DNA of 64,000 nucleotides from Janthinobacterium sp. (lineage in GTDB: Bacteria; Pseudomonadota; Gammaproteobacteria; Burkholderiales; Chitinibacteraceae). Shown one piece after another: positions 1 through 9,843 of this stretch (position 1 is its first letter; each line of letters begins with the position of its first letter). A program made the translations under genes and the position numbers. The stretch covers positions 1 through 64,000 of the forward strand of contig JANYCY010000057.1 of NCBI GenBank assembly GCA_025360045.1. The letters run 5' to 3'. The notes under the pieces were generated by a model that was given only the letters and a program-made list of their open reading frames with translations, ran no database searches and had not been told where the DNA came from.

Positions 1-172
1 TAGCGAGGCAGCGAGCGAGCAGCCTTTTTCGCCGAGCCGATTATCCGCAGTGAGGGGCCTTCGTGCTGGTCGGGGCGGCCTTCTTTGCTTACTTTCTTGG
101 CCGTTCAAGAAAGTGAGTCCCACGCGGGGGACTCCCGCACCTAAATCAACGTGCCGAAGGCACTAAAAAGAG
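1..172. repeat. Dispersed ~240 bp intergenic repeat, copy 1 (cut by window edge)
   Basis: The stretch shares long near-identical blocks with 8600-8854 and 28592-28840. The shared words include CCGCAGTGAGGGGCCTTCGTG-like, CTTTCTTGGCCGTTCA and GTGCCGAAGGCACTAAAA. Most of the unit visible in the other copies is present here, but its left end lies outside the window. It contains no credible gene. The longer readable frames on the reverse strand break at different places in the three copies, so I treat it as a non-coding repeat. Confidence 0.8.
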
Positions 173-202
173 GGTAGCTGCAGGATGATCAGTACCACGC
201 AT

Positions 203-233
203 AAAAAAATGCAAACCAGCGAACCAGTTTGCA
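203..233 (-). terminator. Intrinsic terminator of the substrate-binding protein gene
   Basis: Read on the minus strand, TGCAAAC and GTTTGCA form a 7 bp stem around a short loop and are followed by seven Ts. It lies about 50 bases after the stop codon of the gene ending at 281. Confidence 0.7.
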
Positions 234-280
234 TTATGAGAGAGTCTTGCAAGCCAGCCTGCAAGCAGGCTGAAATAATC

Positions 281-1474
281 TTATTTACCGCCTAGTGTTT
301 CCAATACTTCCCACTTGCCGCCCTTCACTTTGTAAACGGTCAAGCTACCGTCTTGCAAATCGCCTTTATCGTCAAAGCTGATATTGCTAGAGGTAACGCC
401 GCTGTGCTTGATTTTAGCCAACACAGGCAGGTATTTAGCAGGGCTGGCTGAGCCAGCAGCTTGCATCGCGGCCAACATCAAACGGGTAGAGTCGTAGCCG
501 TATGGGGTGTAGATTTCTAGCTCGCCGTATTTGGCTTTATAACGCGCGGCAAAGTCTTTACCACCTGGCATCAGATCCAATGGCTGGCCAGCAAGCGCAG
601 CAATCGTGCCTTCCCCATCTGGGCCCGCTAATTTCAAGAAGGTGTCTGAGCGCGTCATTTCACCAGAAACAATCGGTACATTGATAGCTAAGCGCTTCTT
701 TTGGCGCGCCATAGGGCCAGATTGCGCATCGGTGCCGCCGTAGAAAATCACATCGGGCTTAGCGCCTTTGATGGAGGTGAGAATCGAGGTGAAGTCGGTT
801 TCTTTATCGCTGGTGAATTCGCGCTTCACGATTTCTGCACCAGCAGCCTTAGCTGCTTTTTCAAACTCATCAGCCAAGCCTTGGCCATAAGCTGAGCGAT
901 CGTCGATGATGGCGATTTTCTTAGCGCCTAGTTTTTCTACCGTGTATTTACCAATCACCGAGCCCAGCTGTGCATCAGAAGTCAGCGAGCGGAAAGTGGT
1001 TTTAAAGCCTTGAGCGGTATAGGCAGGCGCGGTGGCCATGGCAATTTGCGGCAGGCCCGCATCAGAATAAATCTTGGATGCCGGAATAGCGCAGCCCGAA
1101 TTAAAGTGGCCGATAATCCCAGCAACCTTTGCATCTACAAATTTCTCGGCAACTTGGGTGGCTGTTTTTGGATCAGCCATATCGTCTTCGGCGACCAGTT
1201 CAAACTTAACAGGCTTACCATCGAACGTTGGTTTTGTTTCGTTTACATCGTCAATCGCTAGCTGCACACCATTTTGATAGCCCTTGCCATAATGCGCTTG
1301 TGGCCCTGTCAGCGGTGCTGCAAAACCAATTTTAACGACGGAGGAATCACCCGCTGCGGCTGCAACAGGGGCTGGGGCGGATGCTGCGGTATTGCTTTCT
1401 GGCTTTTGGCCACAAGCAGATAGCGCTAAAGCAAGAGCGGCGGATAGCACGGCTGATTTTTGAACGAATTGCAT
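281..1474 (-). CDS. Branched-chain amino acid type ABC transporter substrate-binding lipoprotein
   Basis: This is a periplasmic binding protein of the LivK/LivJ type (peripla_BP_6 fold). It would capture a small ligand, probably an amino acid, for an ABC importer. The first 21 residues form a lipoprotein signal with lipobox LSAC and lipidated Cys21. The body carries the family phrase KIGFAAPLTGPQAHYGKG near residue 50 and the two-lobe layout expected for about 397 aa. I place the start at the ATG at 1474: GAGGGG lies 9 bases upstream, whereas the TTG two codons earlier is only 3 bases from it. No permease or ATPase gene lies beside it, so it either serves a transporter encoded elsewhere or acts as a sensor. 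The ligand cannot be read from the sequence. Confidence 0.88.
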   Translation of the reverse strand: MQFVQKSAVLSAALALALSACGQKPESNTAASAPAPVAAAAGDSSVVKIGFAAPLTGPQAHYGKGYQNGVQLAIDDVNETKPTFDGKPVKFELVAEDDMADPKTATQVAEKFVDAKVAGIIGHFNSGCAIPASKIYSDAGLPQIAMATAPAYTAQGFKTTFRSLTSDAQLGSVIGKYTVEKLGAKKIAIIDDRSAYGQGLADEFEKAAKAAGAEIVKREFTSDKETDFTSILTSIKGAKPDVIFYGGTDAQSGPMARQKKRLAINVPIVSGEMTRSDTFLKLAGPDGEGTIAALAGQPLDLMPGGKDFAARYKAKYGELEIYTPYGYDSTRLMLAAMQAAGSASPAKYLPVLAKIKHSGVTSSNISFDDKGDLQDGSLTVYKVKGGKWEVLETLGGK

Positions 1475-1660
1475 AAACAAAATCCCCTCGAATGTGTTTA
1501 TGCAATGTGAGCGTGTTCATTTTTTACAGCAATCGGGGGTTTCCTGAACAGGGCTTTGCTTTATTCATTCATGCCATGCCAGCTAAAGCAGGCTTAAGCA
1601 GCAACGCCGCTTAAAACACCCGCTATAGCTGCGATAAGCAAGTAAACAGGAAGCTAAGTA

Positions 1661-2569
1661 TTACTTTTGTAATTGGCTTAATTGCTCAAGGCTAGGGGCA
1701 AAAAATGCGGCTCCTGTTACGGCCCGCGTAAAATTAAGCAGATGATCGACCCTACCATCGGAGGTAGGGGCCACCATTCTGGTCAACATTTTTTCAAATA
1801 CCACGGACGTTTTACAGTAGGAAATAAAGTAGAGGCCCTTTTCTCCGCCTGGCTGTCCATAGGGCATGGAATGCCTGAGCATGGCCAGCTCTTCGCCGTT
1901 TTCTTCAATAATCACTCGGCTGATATGCGACGTATGCGGCCTATCATCGTCAGCGAGCTCTTCATTGCTTTCTTTCGTTCGCCCCATTACCGCTTCTTGC
2001 TGGCGTACGTGTAGCTTTTTCCATTGTTCCATGCGATGCACATAGCGCTGCAAATGAATATAACTGCCACCGGCCCATTCCCCATCGGCAAGCAAAGCCA
2101 CTTTGGCTCGCTCATCCCCTTCTGGGTTTTCTGTGCCATCGACAAAGCCAGTTAAATCGCGTGAATCGCGGTAGCGAAAGCCATGAACTGTTTCAATCAC
2201 TTCCAACCATTCCGCCATATCGGCGCTCAGCTGGTCGGCAAATTCATGCAGCAAATCATAGCGCTCACCACGCAAATGCAGCAATACATCGACATCGCTC
2301 GTCGGTGCTGGATGTATTGCACCTGAAATGGAGGGGAAATCGCGAAGTAAAGCGGGCTTGCTGGCATATAGCTCAGGCCAAATATGTGGCCCAAAAGCGA
2401 TAACAACACTGGCTTGGCTATCTTCGCGTTGCAGCAGCTCAATACGCTCAGTCACACTGGCCAATAATGATTTAAGACGCGCATCAGCACGCCTGCCCAA
2501 ACGCCGCCGAAACATCGCAAAAAGGGCGTGTCCATTCGCAGGGGGAAGAATTCCACTTTGTGGAGTCAT
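1661..2569 (-). CDS. Dyp-type (dye-decolourising) heme peroxidase
   Basis: This is a heme peroxidase of the Dyp family, closest in length and motifs to the cytosolic YfeX-like group. The family GxxDG motif appears as GFVDGTEN, with the catalytic Asp at about residue 144. A His in SHISRV (about residue 215) fits the proximal heme ligand, and an Arg follows in MLRHSMPYG. The C-terminal GLYFISY segment is also typical. There is no signal peptide, which fits a cytosolic or encapsulin-cargo enzyme, but no encapsulin gene is adjacent. AAAGGA lies 8 bases before the ATG. The gene is followed 186 bases later by the substrate-binding protein gene on the same strand, with no evident functional link. 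Confidence 0.88.
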   Translation of the reverse strand: MTPQSGILPPANGHALFAMFRRRLGRRADARLKSLLASVTERIELLQREDSQASVVIAFGPHIWPELYASKPALLRDFPSISGAIHPAPTSDVDVLLHLRGERYDLLHEFADQLSADMAEWLEVIETVHGFRYRDSRDLTGFVDGTENPEGDERAKVALLADGEWAGGSYIHLQRYVHRMEQWKKLHVRQQEAVMGRTKESNEELADDDRPHTSHISRVIIEENGEELAMLRHSMPYGQPGGEKGLYFISYCKTSVVFEKMLTRMVAPTSDGRVDHLLNFTRAVTGAAFFAPSLEQLSQLQK

Positions 2570-2617
2570 GCAGCTAATCCTTTAGGGTATCTCTAATTCA
2601 ATCAATTTTATTTATAA

Positions 2618-2847
2618 GCAGCCAGTTCACCACGAAGGCTTCAAAAACGGAAGCGAGCCTGTCGAACATTCGATACAAATTCAATAAGCCTTCATCCTGC
2701 CATTGCAAGGCAGGGAGTGATTCAATATTGCAACTACCCAGGAGGCATCCACGAAAGGCACGAACAAAACCTAATCATTGCTCTTGGTTTTTTCCGTGAA
2801 ACTCTGTGCCCTCTGTGTTCTCCGTGGTTCAAGATTTGGGTTTTCGA
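2618..2847. repeat. Degenerate CCACGAAG / CACAGAG dispersed repeat remnants
   Basis: The gap between the peroxidase and esterase genes holds CCACGAAGGCTTC, CCACGAAAGGCACGAA and, at 2789-2847, one arm of the CACAGAG palindrome family (CTCTGTGCCCTCTGTG followed by CCGTGGTTCAAGATTTGG). The intact palindromes lie at 14108-14227 and 21382-21503. No gene is visible in this gap. Confidence 0.65.
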
Positions 2848-2879
2848 TGCGTCACATCAGTTGCTCATTATTTTATGAT

Positions 2880-3467
2880 TTAGCCTTGCTTTCCCTGAGC
2901 AAAGCTCCAGATTTCGGGCAACCACAGGGGAAAATCAACAAAGCCATGATCTCCGCCTTCAATAATTGTTTTGCGGCAAGCCGAATAGTGGTCGACGCCC
3001 GCTTGGTAATCCAAAACCTCATCACCAGTTTGGGTTAGTAACCAATAGCGATCAAAATGACTTGGCGGTCTTTCAAACGCTTTTAATTGTTCAAAAAAAC
3101 CGGCTTCAATCAGATGGACTTCGTCCGTTTGATAATTACGCTGTGGCCCCAAATAATCTTTTAGGCGCTCATAAGGGCGCACCGCAGGATTAATCAGCAC
3201 GGCTCGGCAAGCAAACGTTTCAGCCGCCCATGTGGCAAAAAAGCCACCCAGCGAGCTGCCCACAACACAGATATCTTCACCCGCCAGCTGAAAAAACAGG
3301 CCCTGCAGCAAAATACCTGCCTCATATGGGTTCATCGGCAGCTGTGGGCAGTGAAAATAATCTTGCAGGCCTTGTTGCTCCATCCACACAGCCATTTCCT
3401 GTGCTTTTTTGGAAAGGGGGCTGGATAAAAAACCATGCAAATAAACAATGTGTGGGCGTTCTCTCAT
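2880..3467 (-). CDS. yqiA: YqiA-like esterase (UPF0227, alpha/beta hydrolase)
   Basis: This is a small cytosolic alpha/beta hydrolase of 195 aa; E. coli YqiA is a carboxylesterase of this family and size. IVYLHGFLSSP near the N terminus forms the oxyanion-hole strand. GSSLGG holds the nucleophile at about Ser72, and GGDHGF holds the catalytic His at about residue 174. The acid is probably in the TGDEVLDY segment. The ATG is 4 bases after the stop codon of the upstream quinone reductase gene, so the two are very likely cotranscribed. The natural substrate is unknown. Confidence 0.85.
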   Translation of the reverse strand: MRERPHIVYLHGFLSSPLSKKAQEMAVWMEQQGLQDYFHCPQLPMNPYEAGILLQGLFFQLAGEDICVVGSSLGGFFATWAAETFACRAVLINPAVRPYERLKDYLGPQRNYQTDEVHLIEAGFFEQLKAFERPPSHFDRYWLLTQTGDEVLDYQAGVDHYSACRKTIIEGGDHGFVDFPLWLPEIWSFAQGKQG

Positions 3468-3471
3468 TTTA

Positions 3472-4449
3472 CTATGGCCGTAATAATGTGGAACCTTGCG
3501 TTTTACGCAGGGCTAAATCTTGATGAGCCAGTGCCGCATCTTTTAAAGCATAGCTTTGGCCAATTTCTGGCTTAATAAAGCCACGGCTTACAGCATGGAA
3601 ATAGTCTGCGGCAGTATTCACCAGCTCGGCTCTTGTTGAGGTGTAATGACCCAGTGTAGGACGTGTAAAGAAAAGTGAACCCTTCTGCGCCAAAATAGCA
3701 GGCTCAAAAGCAGGCACAGGCCCAGATGCATTGCCAAAACTCACCATCATGCCGCGCGTAGCCAAGCAATCTAGCGACCCTGCAAAAGTATCTGCACCTA
3801 CTCCGTCATACACCACAGACACGCCTTTGCCACCCGTTATTTCTCGAACATGCTCGACAAAGTTACTGGTTTTATAATTAATCACGTGATCGCAATAGTG
3901 GCTAGCCATCTCGGCCTTCTCTACCGAGCCCACCGTGCCAATCACCGTAGCACCGAGTTCACGCGCCCATTGGCAGGCCAGTTGCCCCACTCCACCGGCT
4001 GCAGCATGAAATAAAATAGTTTGCCCTACATGAACTGGAAACGTTTGCTTAAGCAAATACTGCGCCGTCATGCCGCGCAGCAAAGTGCCTGCGGCAATCT
4101 CATCGCTAATTTTAGCGGGCACTGGCACTAATTTATCCACAGGCATAATTCGGTGCGAGGCATAAGCACCCACAGCGCCGCCTGCGTAAGCCACTCGATC
4201 GCCGATTTTAAATTCTGTTACGCCTAAGCCCAGCGCCTCAATCACACCGCACGCCTCTACACCCAAACCAGAGGGCATGGTCAGCGGATATAGCCCTGAA
4301 CGATGGTAGATATCAATAAAATTGACGCCAATTGCAGTTTGGCGCAGCAAGACTTCGCCAGCTTGCGGTTCCCCCAATATAAGCGTTTCAAGCTGCATTA
4401 CACTACGATCACCATGGGCATGAATACGAATCACCTGATGCATCACCAT
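3472..4449 (-). CDS. qor: NADPH:quinone oxidoreductase (QorA-type, MDR family)
   Basis: This is a zinc-free medium-chain dehydrogenase/reductase that reduces quinones with NADPH. The N-terminal GroES-like domain includes [15 protein letters not shown], a hallmark of the quinone reductase branch. The nucleotide-binding Rossmann motif [14 protein letters not shown] is near residue 150. The length of 325 aa matches the family (E. coli QorA is 327). The zinc-ligand cysteines of alcohol dehydrogenases are absent. The gene leads a two-gene unit with the YqiA-like esterase and is divergent from metH, with about 270 bases between the starts. Nearby alternative ATGs (MVMHQ) leave the exact start uncertain by two codons. 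Confidence 0.88.
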   Translation of the reverse strand: MVMHQVIRIHAHGDRSVMQLETLILGEPQAGEVLLRQTAIGVNFIDIYHRSGLYPLTMPSGLGVEACGVIEALGLGVTEFKIGDRVAYAGGAVGAYASHRIMPVDKLVPVPAKISDEIAAGTLLRGMTAQYLLKQTFPVHVGQTILFHAAAGGVGQLACQWARELGATVIGTVGSVEKAEMASHYCDHVINYKTSNFVEHVREITGGKGVSVVYDGVGADTFAGSLDCLATRGMMVSFGNASGPVPAFEPAILAQKGSLFFTRPTLGHYTSTRAELVNTAADYFHAVSRGFIKPEIGQSYALKDAALAHQDLALRKTQGSTLLRP

Positions 4450-4716
4450 TTCCTCTCAGTAAGCACATTGAGCGAAGCTGACAAAAATGTCCAGCTCACA
4501 ATAAACTGGCAAATAAAGAACCATAGCGCGACTGCAAGCTTGCCGCACCGGAATTATGTTGAACCGCCATCAATATTTAATTTATATCCAGCAGCTCGAC
4601 GCAGTAGCCAAAACGATAAACGAGCAAAGCCACGCTACACGCCTAAAACCACCGACTGGCGTGGTAAAATTGCCAGCTTTGCAGCCGTATTACTTAGACA
4701 TCCAAGGTATATGCCC

Positions 4717-7700
4717 ATGACCCGCCCCCTCAGTCTTCATGCAGAATTACAAAACCAGCTCAAACAACGCATTCTGATTTTGGATGGCGGCATGGGAACG
4801 ATGATTCAAGCTTACGATTTGCAAGAAGCCGATTATCGCGGTACGCGTTTTGCCGATTGGGCTTGTGATGTAAAGGGCAATAACGATTTGCTGGTGCTAA
4901 GTCAGCCGCACATCATCGCTGAAATCCACCAAGGATATCTGGATGCGGGCGCGGATATTATCGAGACCAATACCTTTAACGGCACCTCGATTGCCATGGC
5001 CGATTACGAAATGGAAAGCCTCGTTTGGGAGCTAAATTTTGCTGCTGCCAAGCTGGTTAAAGAATTATGCGTGGCACAAACCGCCAAAACACCGAATAAG
5101 CCACGCTACTGCGCTGGGGTTTTAGGGCCAACCAACCGCACCTGCTCGATCAGCCCCGATGTAAACGATCCGGGCTATCGCAATGTGACCTTTGATGCGC
5201 TAGTTGAAAGCTATTTAGAGGCCATCGACGGCCTCGTGAAAGGCGGCGCGGATATCCTGCTGGTTGAAACGATTTTCGACACGCTAAACGCCAAAGCCGC
5301 GGTATTCGCGATTAAGCAGTATTTCCGCAGAAATAATATTGCCAAAGACGATCAACTGCCGGTGATGGTTTCCGGCACGATTACCGACCAATCTGGCCGC
5401 ACCTTAACCGGCCAAACCACCGAGGCGTTTTACAACAGCCTGCGCCACTCAGACGCCATCAGCTACGGGCTGAACTGTGCGCTGGGGCCAGATTTGCTGC
5501 GTCAGTATGTAGAAGAAATGAGCCGTATTTCTGACAGCTTTGTTTCAGTACACGCCAATGCAGGCTTGCCTAATGCCTTTGGCGGCTACGACTTAGACCC
5601 AGAGATGATGGCCGAGTCGATCAAAGAGTGGGCGGCATCGGGCCTGATCAATATCGTTGGTGGCTGTTGCGGCACCACGCCAGCCCATATTGCCGCCATG
5701 TACCAAGCAGTAAAAGACATCGCACCGCGCGCCCTGCCTAAGATTGAGGCCAAATGCCGCCTCTCTGGCCTAGAGCCCTTTAATATTGGGGATGAAGATT
5801 TATTTGTGAATGTGGGTGAGCGCACCAACGTTACCGGCTCCAAAGCCTTTGCGCGGCTGATTTTAAATGGCGATTATCCACAGGCCTTGGTGGTGGCGCG
5901 TCAGCAGGTAGAAAACGGCGCGCAAGTGATCGATATCAATATGGACGAGGGCATGTTGGATGCCCATAAGGCCATGGTCACCTTTCTGAACTTAATCGCT
6001 GCCGAGCCAGATATCTCACGCGTACCGATTATGATCGACTCATCTAAATGGGATGTGATCGAGGCGGGGCTGAAGTGCGTGCAGGGCAAGTGCATTGTTA
6101 ATTCGATCTCAATGAAAGAAGGCGTAGAAGCCTTTAAACACCACGCCCGTCTGGTCAAAGACTACGGCGCAGCGGTGATCGTCATGGCCTTTGATGAAGT
6201 GGGTCAGGCTGACACTTACGCCCGCAAGATCGAAATCTGTGAAAAAAGCTACCGCATTCTGGTCGATGAAGTGGGCATGGACCCGGCCGATATTATTTTC
6301 GACCCCAATATCTTTGCCGTGGCCACAGGAATTGAAGAGCACGCCCGCTACGGCCTCGACTTTATCGAAGCCACCGGCTGGATTCACCAAAATCTGCCAC
6401 ACGCCAAGGTCAGCGGCGGCGTATCGAATGTCTCGTTCTCTTTCCGTGGCAATAATAAGGTGCGCGAAGCCATCCACGCCGTTTTCCTCTATCACGCCAT
6501 TAAAAAAGGCATGACGATGGGGATTGTGAACGCGGGGGCGCTAGAAGTTTACGAAGAAGTGCCGCGTGAGTTGCGCGATATTATTGAAGACGTGGTGCGA
6601 ATGTTACCCGCCGGAACCAGCGCCGGAGCACCGCTCACCGAGGGCAATCTAGATGTCACCGAACGCCTGATCGAAATTGCCGAGCGCTTTAAAGGCGACG
6701 CAAATCAAGCCAAGGGTGAGGATTTAAGCTGGCGCAATGGCACGCTGCAAGAGCGCATTACCCACGCGCTGGTGCGCGGCAATACCACCTATATTCTGGA
6801 AGACGCCGAAGAAGCGCGGCTTGCGGTAGAGCGCCCGATTCATGTGATTGAAGGCGTGCTGATGAACGGCATGAACCACGTAGGCGATTTATTTGGTTCC
6901 GGCCAGATGTTTCTGCCGCAGGTGGTGAAATCCGCCCGCGTGATGAAGGCCGCCGTGGCCCACCTAGAGCCGTTTATTGAGGCAGAAAAAATCGCCATGG
7001 GCCTGCAAGACGCGCCCGCCAAGGGCAATATCGTGATGGCAACGGTGAAAGGCGATGTACACGATATCGGCAAGAATATTGTGGGCGTGGTACTGCGCTG
7101 CAATAACTACAAGGTGACCGACCTTGGCGTGATGGTACCGGCACAAAAGATTCTGGACACCGCCAAGGAAATTGGCGCAGATATGATCGGCCTATCCGGC
7201 CTGATTACCCCAAGCCTAGAAGAAATGAGCCATGTGGCCAAAGAAATGCAGCGCCAAGGCTTTGATATTCCGCTGCTGATTGGCGGAGCTACCACGTCCA
7301 AAGTGCACACCGCCGTCAAAATTGAGCCGGGCTACGCCAATGGCCCCGTGGTGTATGTGCCGGACGCCAGCCGCGCGGTAGGCGTATGCTCCAATCTATT
7401 AAGCGACGAGCTAAAGCCCGCCTTTATGGAAAAGCTGCGCGCCGAATACCAGAATATCCGCACCATTCATGAGAACAAAGGCAAGAGCAAGCTACTACCG
7501 ATTGCCACCGCCCGTGCCAATAAATTTGAGATCGATTGGGACAGCTACACCCCGCCCAAACCTAAGCAGCTGGGCGTGCTGCGCTTTGAAAAAGTACCTC
7601 TTGCCGATATCGCCCCCTATATCGACTGGAGCCCCTTCTTTAACGCTTGGGAGCTGGCCGGGAAATATCCGCGCATCCTCACCGACGAAGTGGTTGGCGA

Positions 7701-8466
7701 GGCTGCAACAGCCCTATTTGCCGACGCCCAAGTGCTGCTGGCGCAAATGATAGAAGGCGAGTGGGTACAAGCCAACGGCGTAATCGGCCTCTTCCCAGCA
7801 AACAGCGTGGAGGACGATATTGAAATTTATCACCCAGACAGCGGCGAAAAGCTAATGACTTGGCACAATCTGCGCCAGCAAAATGCCAAGGCGGCAGGTA
7901 AGCCTAACTGGTGTCTGGCTGACTTTATTGCACCAAAAGACAGCGGCGTAACTGACTATATCGGCGCGTTTGCCGTAACGGGCGGGCTGAATATTGACCA
8001 GCATGTAGAGCGCTTTGAAAAAGCCGATGATGATTACAACGCCATTATGGTGAAAGCCTTGGCCGATCGTTTTGCCGAAGGCTTTGCCGAATATATGCAC
8101 GAGAAAATCCGCAAAGAGCTATGGGGCTATGTGCCGGATGAAAACCTGCATGTGGATGATTTAACCGACGAAAAATACCAAGGCATCCGCCCCGCCCCCG
8201 GCTACCCCGCCTGCCCCGATCACACGCCAAAAACCGGCTTGTTTAATCTGATCGACCCGGGCAGCATCGGCATGAGCCTCACCGAGGGCTACGCCATGCT
8301 GCCTACCGCAGCCGTCAGCGGCTTCTACTTCAGCCACCCCCAAGCTCAATACTTTGCCGTGGGTAAAATTGAGAAAGATCAGGTGGAAAGCTACGCAACA
8401 CGACGTGGGGTAACAGTTGAGCAAGCCGAACGCGATTTGGCGCCTAATCTGGGATATAACGCCTGA
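4717..8466 (+). CDS. metH: Cobalamin-dependent methionine synthase
   Basis: The enzyme transfers a methyl group from 5-methyltetrahydrofolate to homocysteine through methylcobalamin. All four modules are present in about 1249 aa (E. coli MetH is 1227). The homocysteine-binding barrel has zinc ligands Cys254, Cys317 and Cys318 (NCALGP and [10 protein letters not shown]). The pterin-binding barrel follows ([12 protein letters not shown]). The B12 domain has DVHDIGKN, whose His at about residue 782 is the lower cobalt ligand. The C-terminal AdoMet reactivation domain has [12 protein letters not shown]. The frame stays open for 138 codons upstream, overlapping the divergent qor gene. I choose the ATG at 4717 because AAGG lies 9 bases before it and homology begins there. 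No cobalamin or SAM riboswitch is visible in the leader. Confidence 0.97.
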   Translation: MTRPLSLHAELQNQLKQRILILDGGMGTMIQAYDLQEADYRGTRFADWACDVKGNNDLLVLSQPHIIAEIHQGYLDAGADIIETNTFNGTSIAMADYEMESLVWELNFAAAKLVKELCVAQTAKTPNKPRYCAGVLGPTNRTCSISPDVNDPGYRNVTFDALVESYLEAIDGLVKGGADILLVETIFDTLNAKAAVFAIKQYFRRNNIAKDDQLPVMVSGTITDQSGRTLTGQTTEAFYNSLRHSDAISYGLNCALGPDLLRQYVEEMSRISDSFVSVHANAGLPNAFGGYDLDPEMMAESIKEWAASGLINIVGGCCGTTPAHIAAMYQAVKDIAPRALPKIEAKCRLSGLEPFNIGDEDLFVNVGERTNVTGSKAFARLILNGDYPQALVVARQQVENGAQVIDINMDEGMLDAHKAMVTFLNLIAAEPDISRVPIMIDSSKWDVIEAGLKCVQGKCIVNSISMKEGVEAFKHHARLVKDYGAAVIVMAFDEVGQADTYARKIEICEKSYRILVDEVGMDPADIIFDPNIFAVATGIEEHARYGLDFIEATGWIHQNLPHAKVSGGVSNVSFSFRGNNKVREAIHAVFLYHAIKKGMTMGIVNAGALEVYEEVPRELRDIIEDVVRMLPAGTSAGAPLTEGNLDVTERLIEIAERFKGDANQAKGEDLSWRNGTLQERITHALVRGNTTYILEDAEEARLAVERPIHVIEGVLMNGMNHVGDLFGSGQMFLPQVVKSARVMKAAVAHLEPFIEAEKIAMGLQDAPAKGNIVMATVKGDVHDIGKNIVGVVLRCNNYKVTDLGVMVPAQKILDTAKEIGADMIGLSGLITPSLEEMSHVAKEMQRQGFDIPLLIGGATTSKVHTAVKIEPGYANGPVVYVPDASRAVGVCSNLLSDELKPAFMEKLRAEYQNIRTIHENKGKSKLLPIATARANKFEIDWDSYTPPKPKQLGVLRFEKVPLADIAPYIDWSPFFNAWELAGKYPRILTDEVVGEAATALFADAQVLLAQMIEGEWVQANGVIGLFPANSVEDDIEIYHPDSGEKLMTWHNLRQQNAKAAGKPNWCLADFIAPKDSGVTDYIGAFAVTGGLNIDQHVERFEKADDDYNAIMVKALADRFAEGFAEYMHEKIRKELWGYVPDENLHVDDLTDEKYQGIRPAPGYPACPDHTPKTGLFNLIDPGSIGMSLTEGYAMLPTAAVSGFYFSHPQAQYFAVGKIEKDQVESYATRRGVTVEQAERDLAPNLGYNA

Positions 8467-8492
8467 TTTTGTGGGTGGATAATTTACTCAAA

Positions 8493-8552
8493 ACAAACCC
8501 AAGTCTTGAACCACGGAGGGCACAGAGAACACGGAGGAAAACCTATTTTCAA
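8493..8552. repeat. CACAGAG-family dispersed repeat, half copy
   Basis: CAAACCCAAGTCTTGAACC followed by ACGGAGGGCACAGAGAACACGGAGG matches the left arm of the palindromic repeats at 14108-14227 and 21382-21503, with CCACGG in place of CCACAG. The right arm is missing. Confidence 0.75.
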
Positions 8553-8599
8553 CTAGGCCATTTATTATGGGTTTGAGTAGTTTCAACCTCAGCCAAATA

Positions 8600-8854
8600 A
8601 ATATATATCGCGGCTCTCTACACGGGGCTTCAAATCCCCTTGAAGCCGCGACACGAGGAATAAGCGGCTCGGGGTTTCGGAAAAGGGGTAGCGGCTTGCT
8701 CCCGAGCAGCCTTTTTCGCCGAGCCGATTATCCGCAGTGAGGGGCCTTCGTGTTTTTGAGGTTGCGGTTTTGCTTACTTTCTTGGCCGTTCAGAAATTAA
8801 ATACTTCGCGGGGATGCCGCACCTAAATCAAGGTGCCGAAGGCACTAAAAAGAT
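8600..8854. repeat. Dispersed ~240 bp intergenic repeat, copy 2
   Basis: This copy begins with a block like CTCTACACGGGGCTTCAAA, has AAGCGGCTCGGGGTTTCGG in the middle, and ends with CCGCACCTAAATCAAGG and GTGCCGAAGGCACTAAAA. The same order is seen at 28592-28840, and the right-hand two thirds at 1-172. Together with the half copy at 8493-8552 it fills the 487-base gap between metH and the next gene. A terminator for metH is not obvious here. Confidence 0.82.
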
Positions 8855-8953
8855 ATACATGGCGCTGCATCAGTTATTCACAAAGAGCAAACAAATATCT
8901 ACAGCAACGCCTCATCGATTCATAATGAACAATCAAATTAAGTGGAGCAGGCA

Positions 8954-9130
8954 ATGTCTCTTCTTTTAATGAAACAAGCCTATATCGCAAGCACTCGGCT
9001 CAGCAATTACAACGCCAGCCTTAAACTGGAAGGTTCTACTCCTGTGCAAGCTCGCCCTAGCTCCAATGACTTGCATGCATACAAAGCAGCCCTCATCGCA
9101 AAATACAAAGTAAATGCCCATGGCAAATAA
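8954..9130 (+). CDS. Small YhfG-like protein
   Basis: This is a 58-residue basic protein. The segment RLSNYNASLKLEG resembles the conserved core of the YhfG family (DUF2559), where a pattern like RNxNFxASxxLEG occurs. In E. coli YhfG sits before the fic gene and has been described as an antitoxin-like partner of Fic. Here no Fic gene follows; an HD-domain hydrolase gene starts 13 bases downstream. GGAG lies 6 bases before the ATG at 8954, which decides against the in-frame GTG at 8942. The gene itself is well supported by this site and by operon spacing. The family assignment rests on one short motif and is tentative. Confidence 0.6.
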   Translation: MSLLLMKQAYIASTRLSNYNASLKLEGSTPVQARPSSNDLHAYKAALIAKYKVNAHGK

Positions 9131-9143
9131 ATAAGGATAAAAA

Positions 9144-9779
9144 ATGCAGCTCAGTGAATGGGAAAAACAATTTGAAAATAAGATGGCTACCATCGCAACA
9201 AGTGACGACCCAGCTCATGATCTGCTGCACTTTAAAAGAGTCGTTCAACTTGCTAAGAAAATAGGCAAAGAAGAAAACGCCCAATTAGAAGCTATTATCC
9301 CTGCGGCATGGCTGCATGATTTTGTGATCGTGCCCAAAGACAGCCCACTGCGCAGCCGTGCTTCGAAATTATCTGCCGAAGGCGCTATTAAGTTTTTAAG
9401 CTCAATTCAATATCCGGCAGAATTTTATCCCGCGATTGCCCATGCCATTGAAGGGCATAGTTTTAGTGCCAATATTGAAGTCACCACACTAGAAGCCCAA
9501 ATTGTTCAAGACGCCGACAGGCTAGATGGCCTTGGTGCAATAGGCATCGCCCGATGCTTTGCAACTGCAGGCTTATTGAAAAGAGCTTTTTACGCTGATC
9601 ATGATCCCTTCTGCACCGTAAGAGCGCCAGATGATGCTCAATTCACCATTGATCATTTCTATAAGAAATTATTCAAAACAGCTGAAACTTTAAAAACAAA
9701 AGCAGGCAAAGCAGAGGGCCTAAGACGAATTGAAATCATGAAAAACTATTTAGCCGCCTTAGAAACAGAAATTCTCTAA
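9144..9779 (+). CDS. HD-domain phosphohydrolase (YedJ-like)
   Basis: This is a 211-residue cytosolic metal-dependent phosphohydrolase of the HD superfamily. Metal ligands are seen in order: His in HDLLHFKRV, the HD pair in AAWLHDF, a later His in AIEGHSF, and the Asp in QDADRLDGLGAIGIAR. This arrangement and length match the YedJ group, whose substrates are poorly known. AAGGA lies 6 bases before the ATG, and the gene starts 13 bases after the YhfG-like gene, so both are probably cotranscribed. Whether it acts on nucleotides or another phosphoester cannot be told from the sequence. Confidence 0.85.
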   Translation: MQLSEWEKQFENKMATIATSDDPAHDLLHFKRVVQLAKKIGKEENAQLEAIIPAAWLHDFVIVPKDSPLRSRASKLSAEGAIKFLSSIQYPAEFYPAIAHAIEGHSFSANIEVTTLEAQIVQDADRLDGLGAIGIARCFATAGLLKRAFYADHDPFCTVRAPDDAQFTIDHFYKKLFKTAETLKTKAGKAEGLRRIEIMKNYLAALETEIL

Positions 9780-9843
9780 GATGGGCTAAAGCGACACCGC
9801 TTACCCACGCACCAACAATCCCACCACCAGCCTCGGACTCCCC

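Noticed and set aside
4303-4716. 138 extra in-frame codons upstream of the metH start
   Set aside because: They overlap the divergent qor gene, lack family homology, and a good ribosome-binding site precedes the ATG at 4717.
4450-4716. Riboswitch (cobalamin, SAM or SAH) or MetR site in the metH leader
   Set aside because: No B12-box-like motif, no SAM/SAH core and no TGAA-N5-TTCA site was recognised.
6109-6514. Overlapping frames inside metH on both strands
   Set aside because: Shadows of the strongly conserved metH frame.
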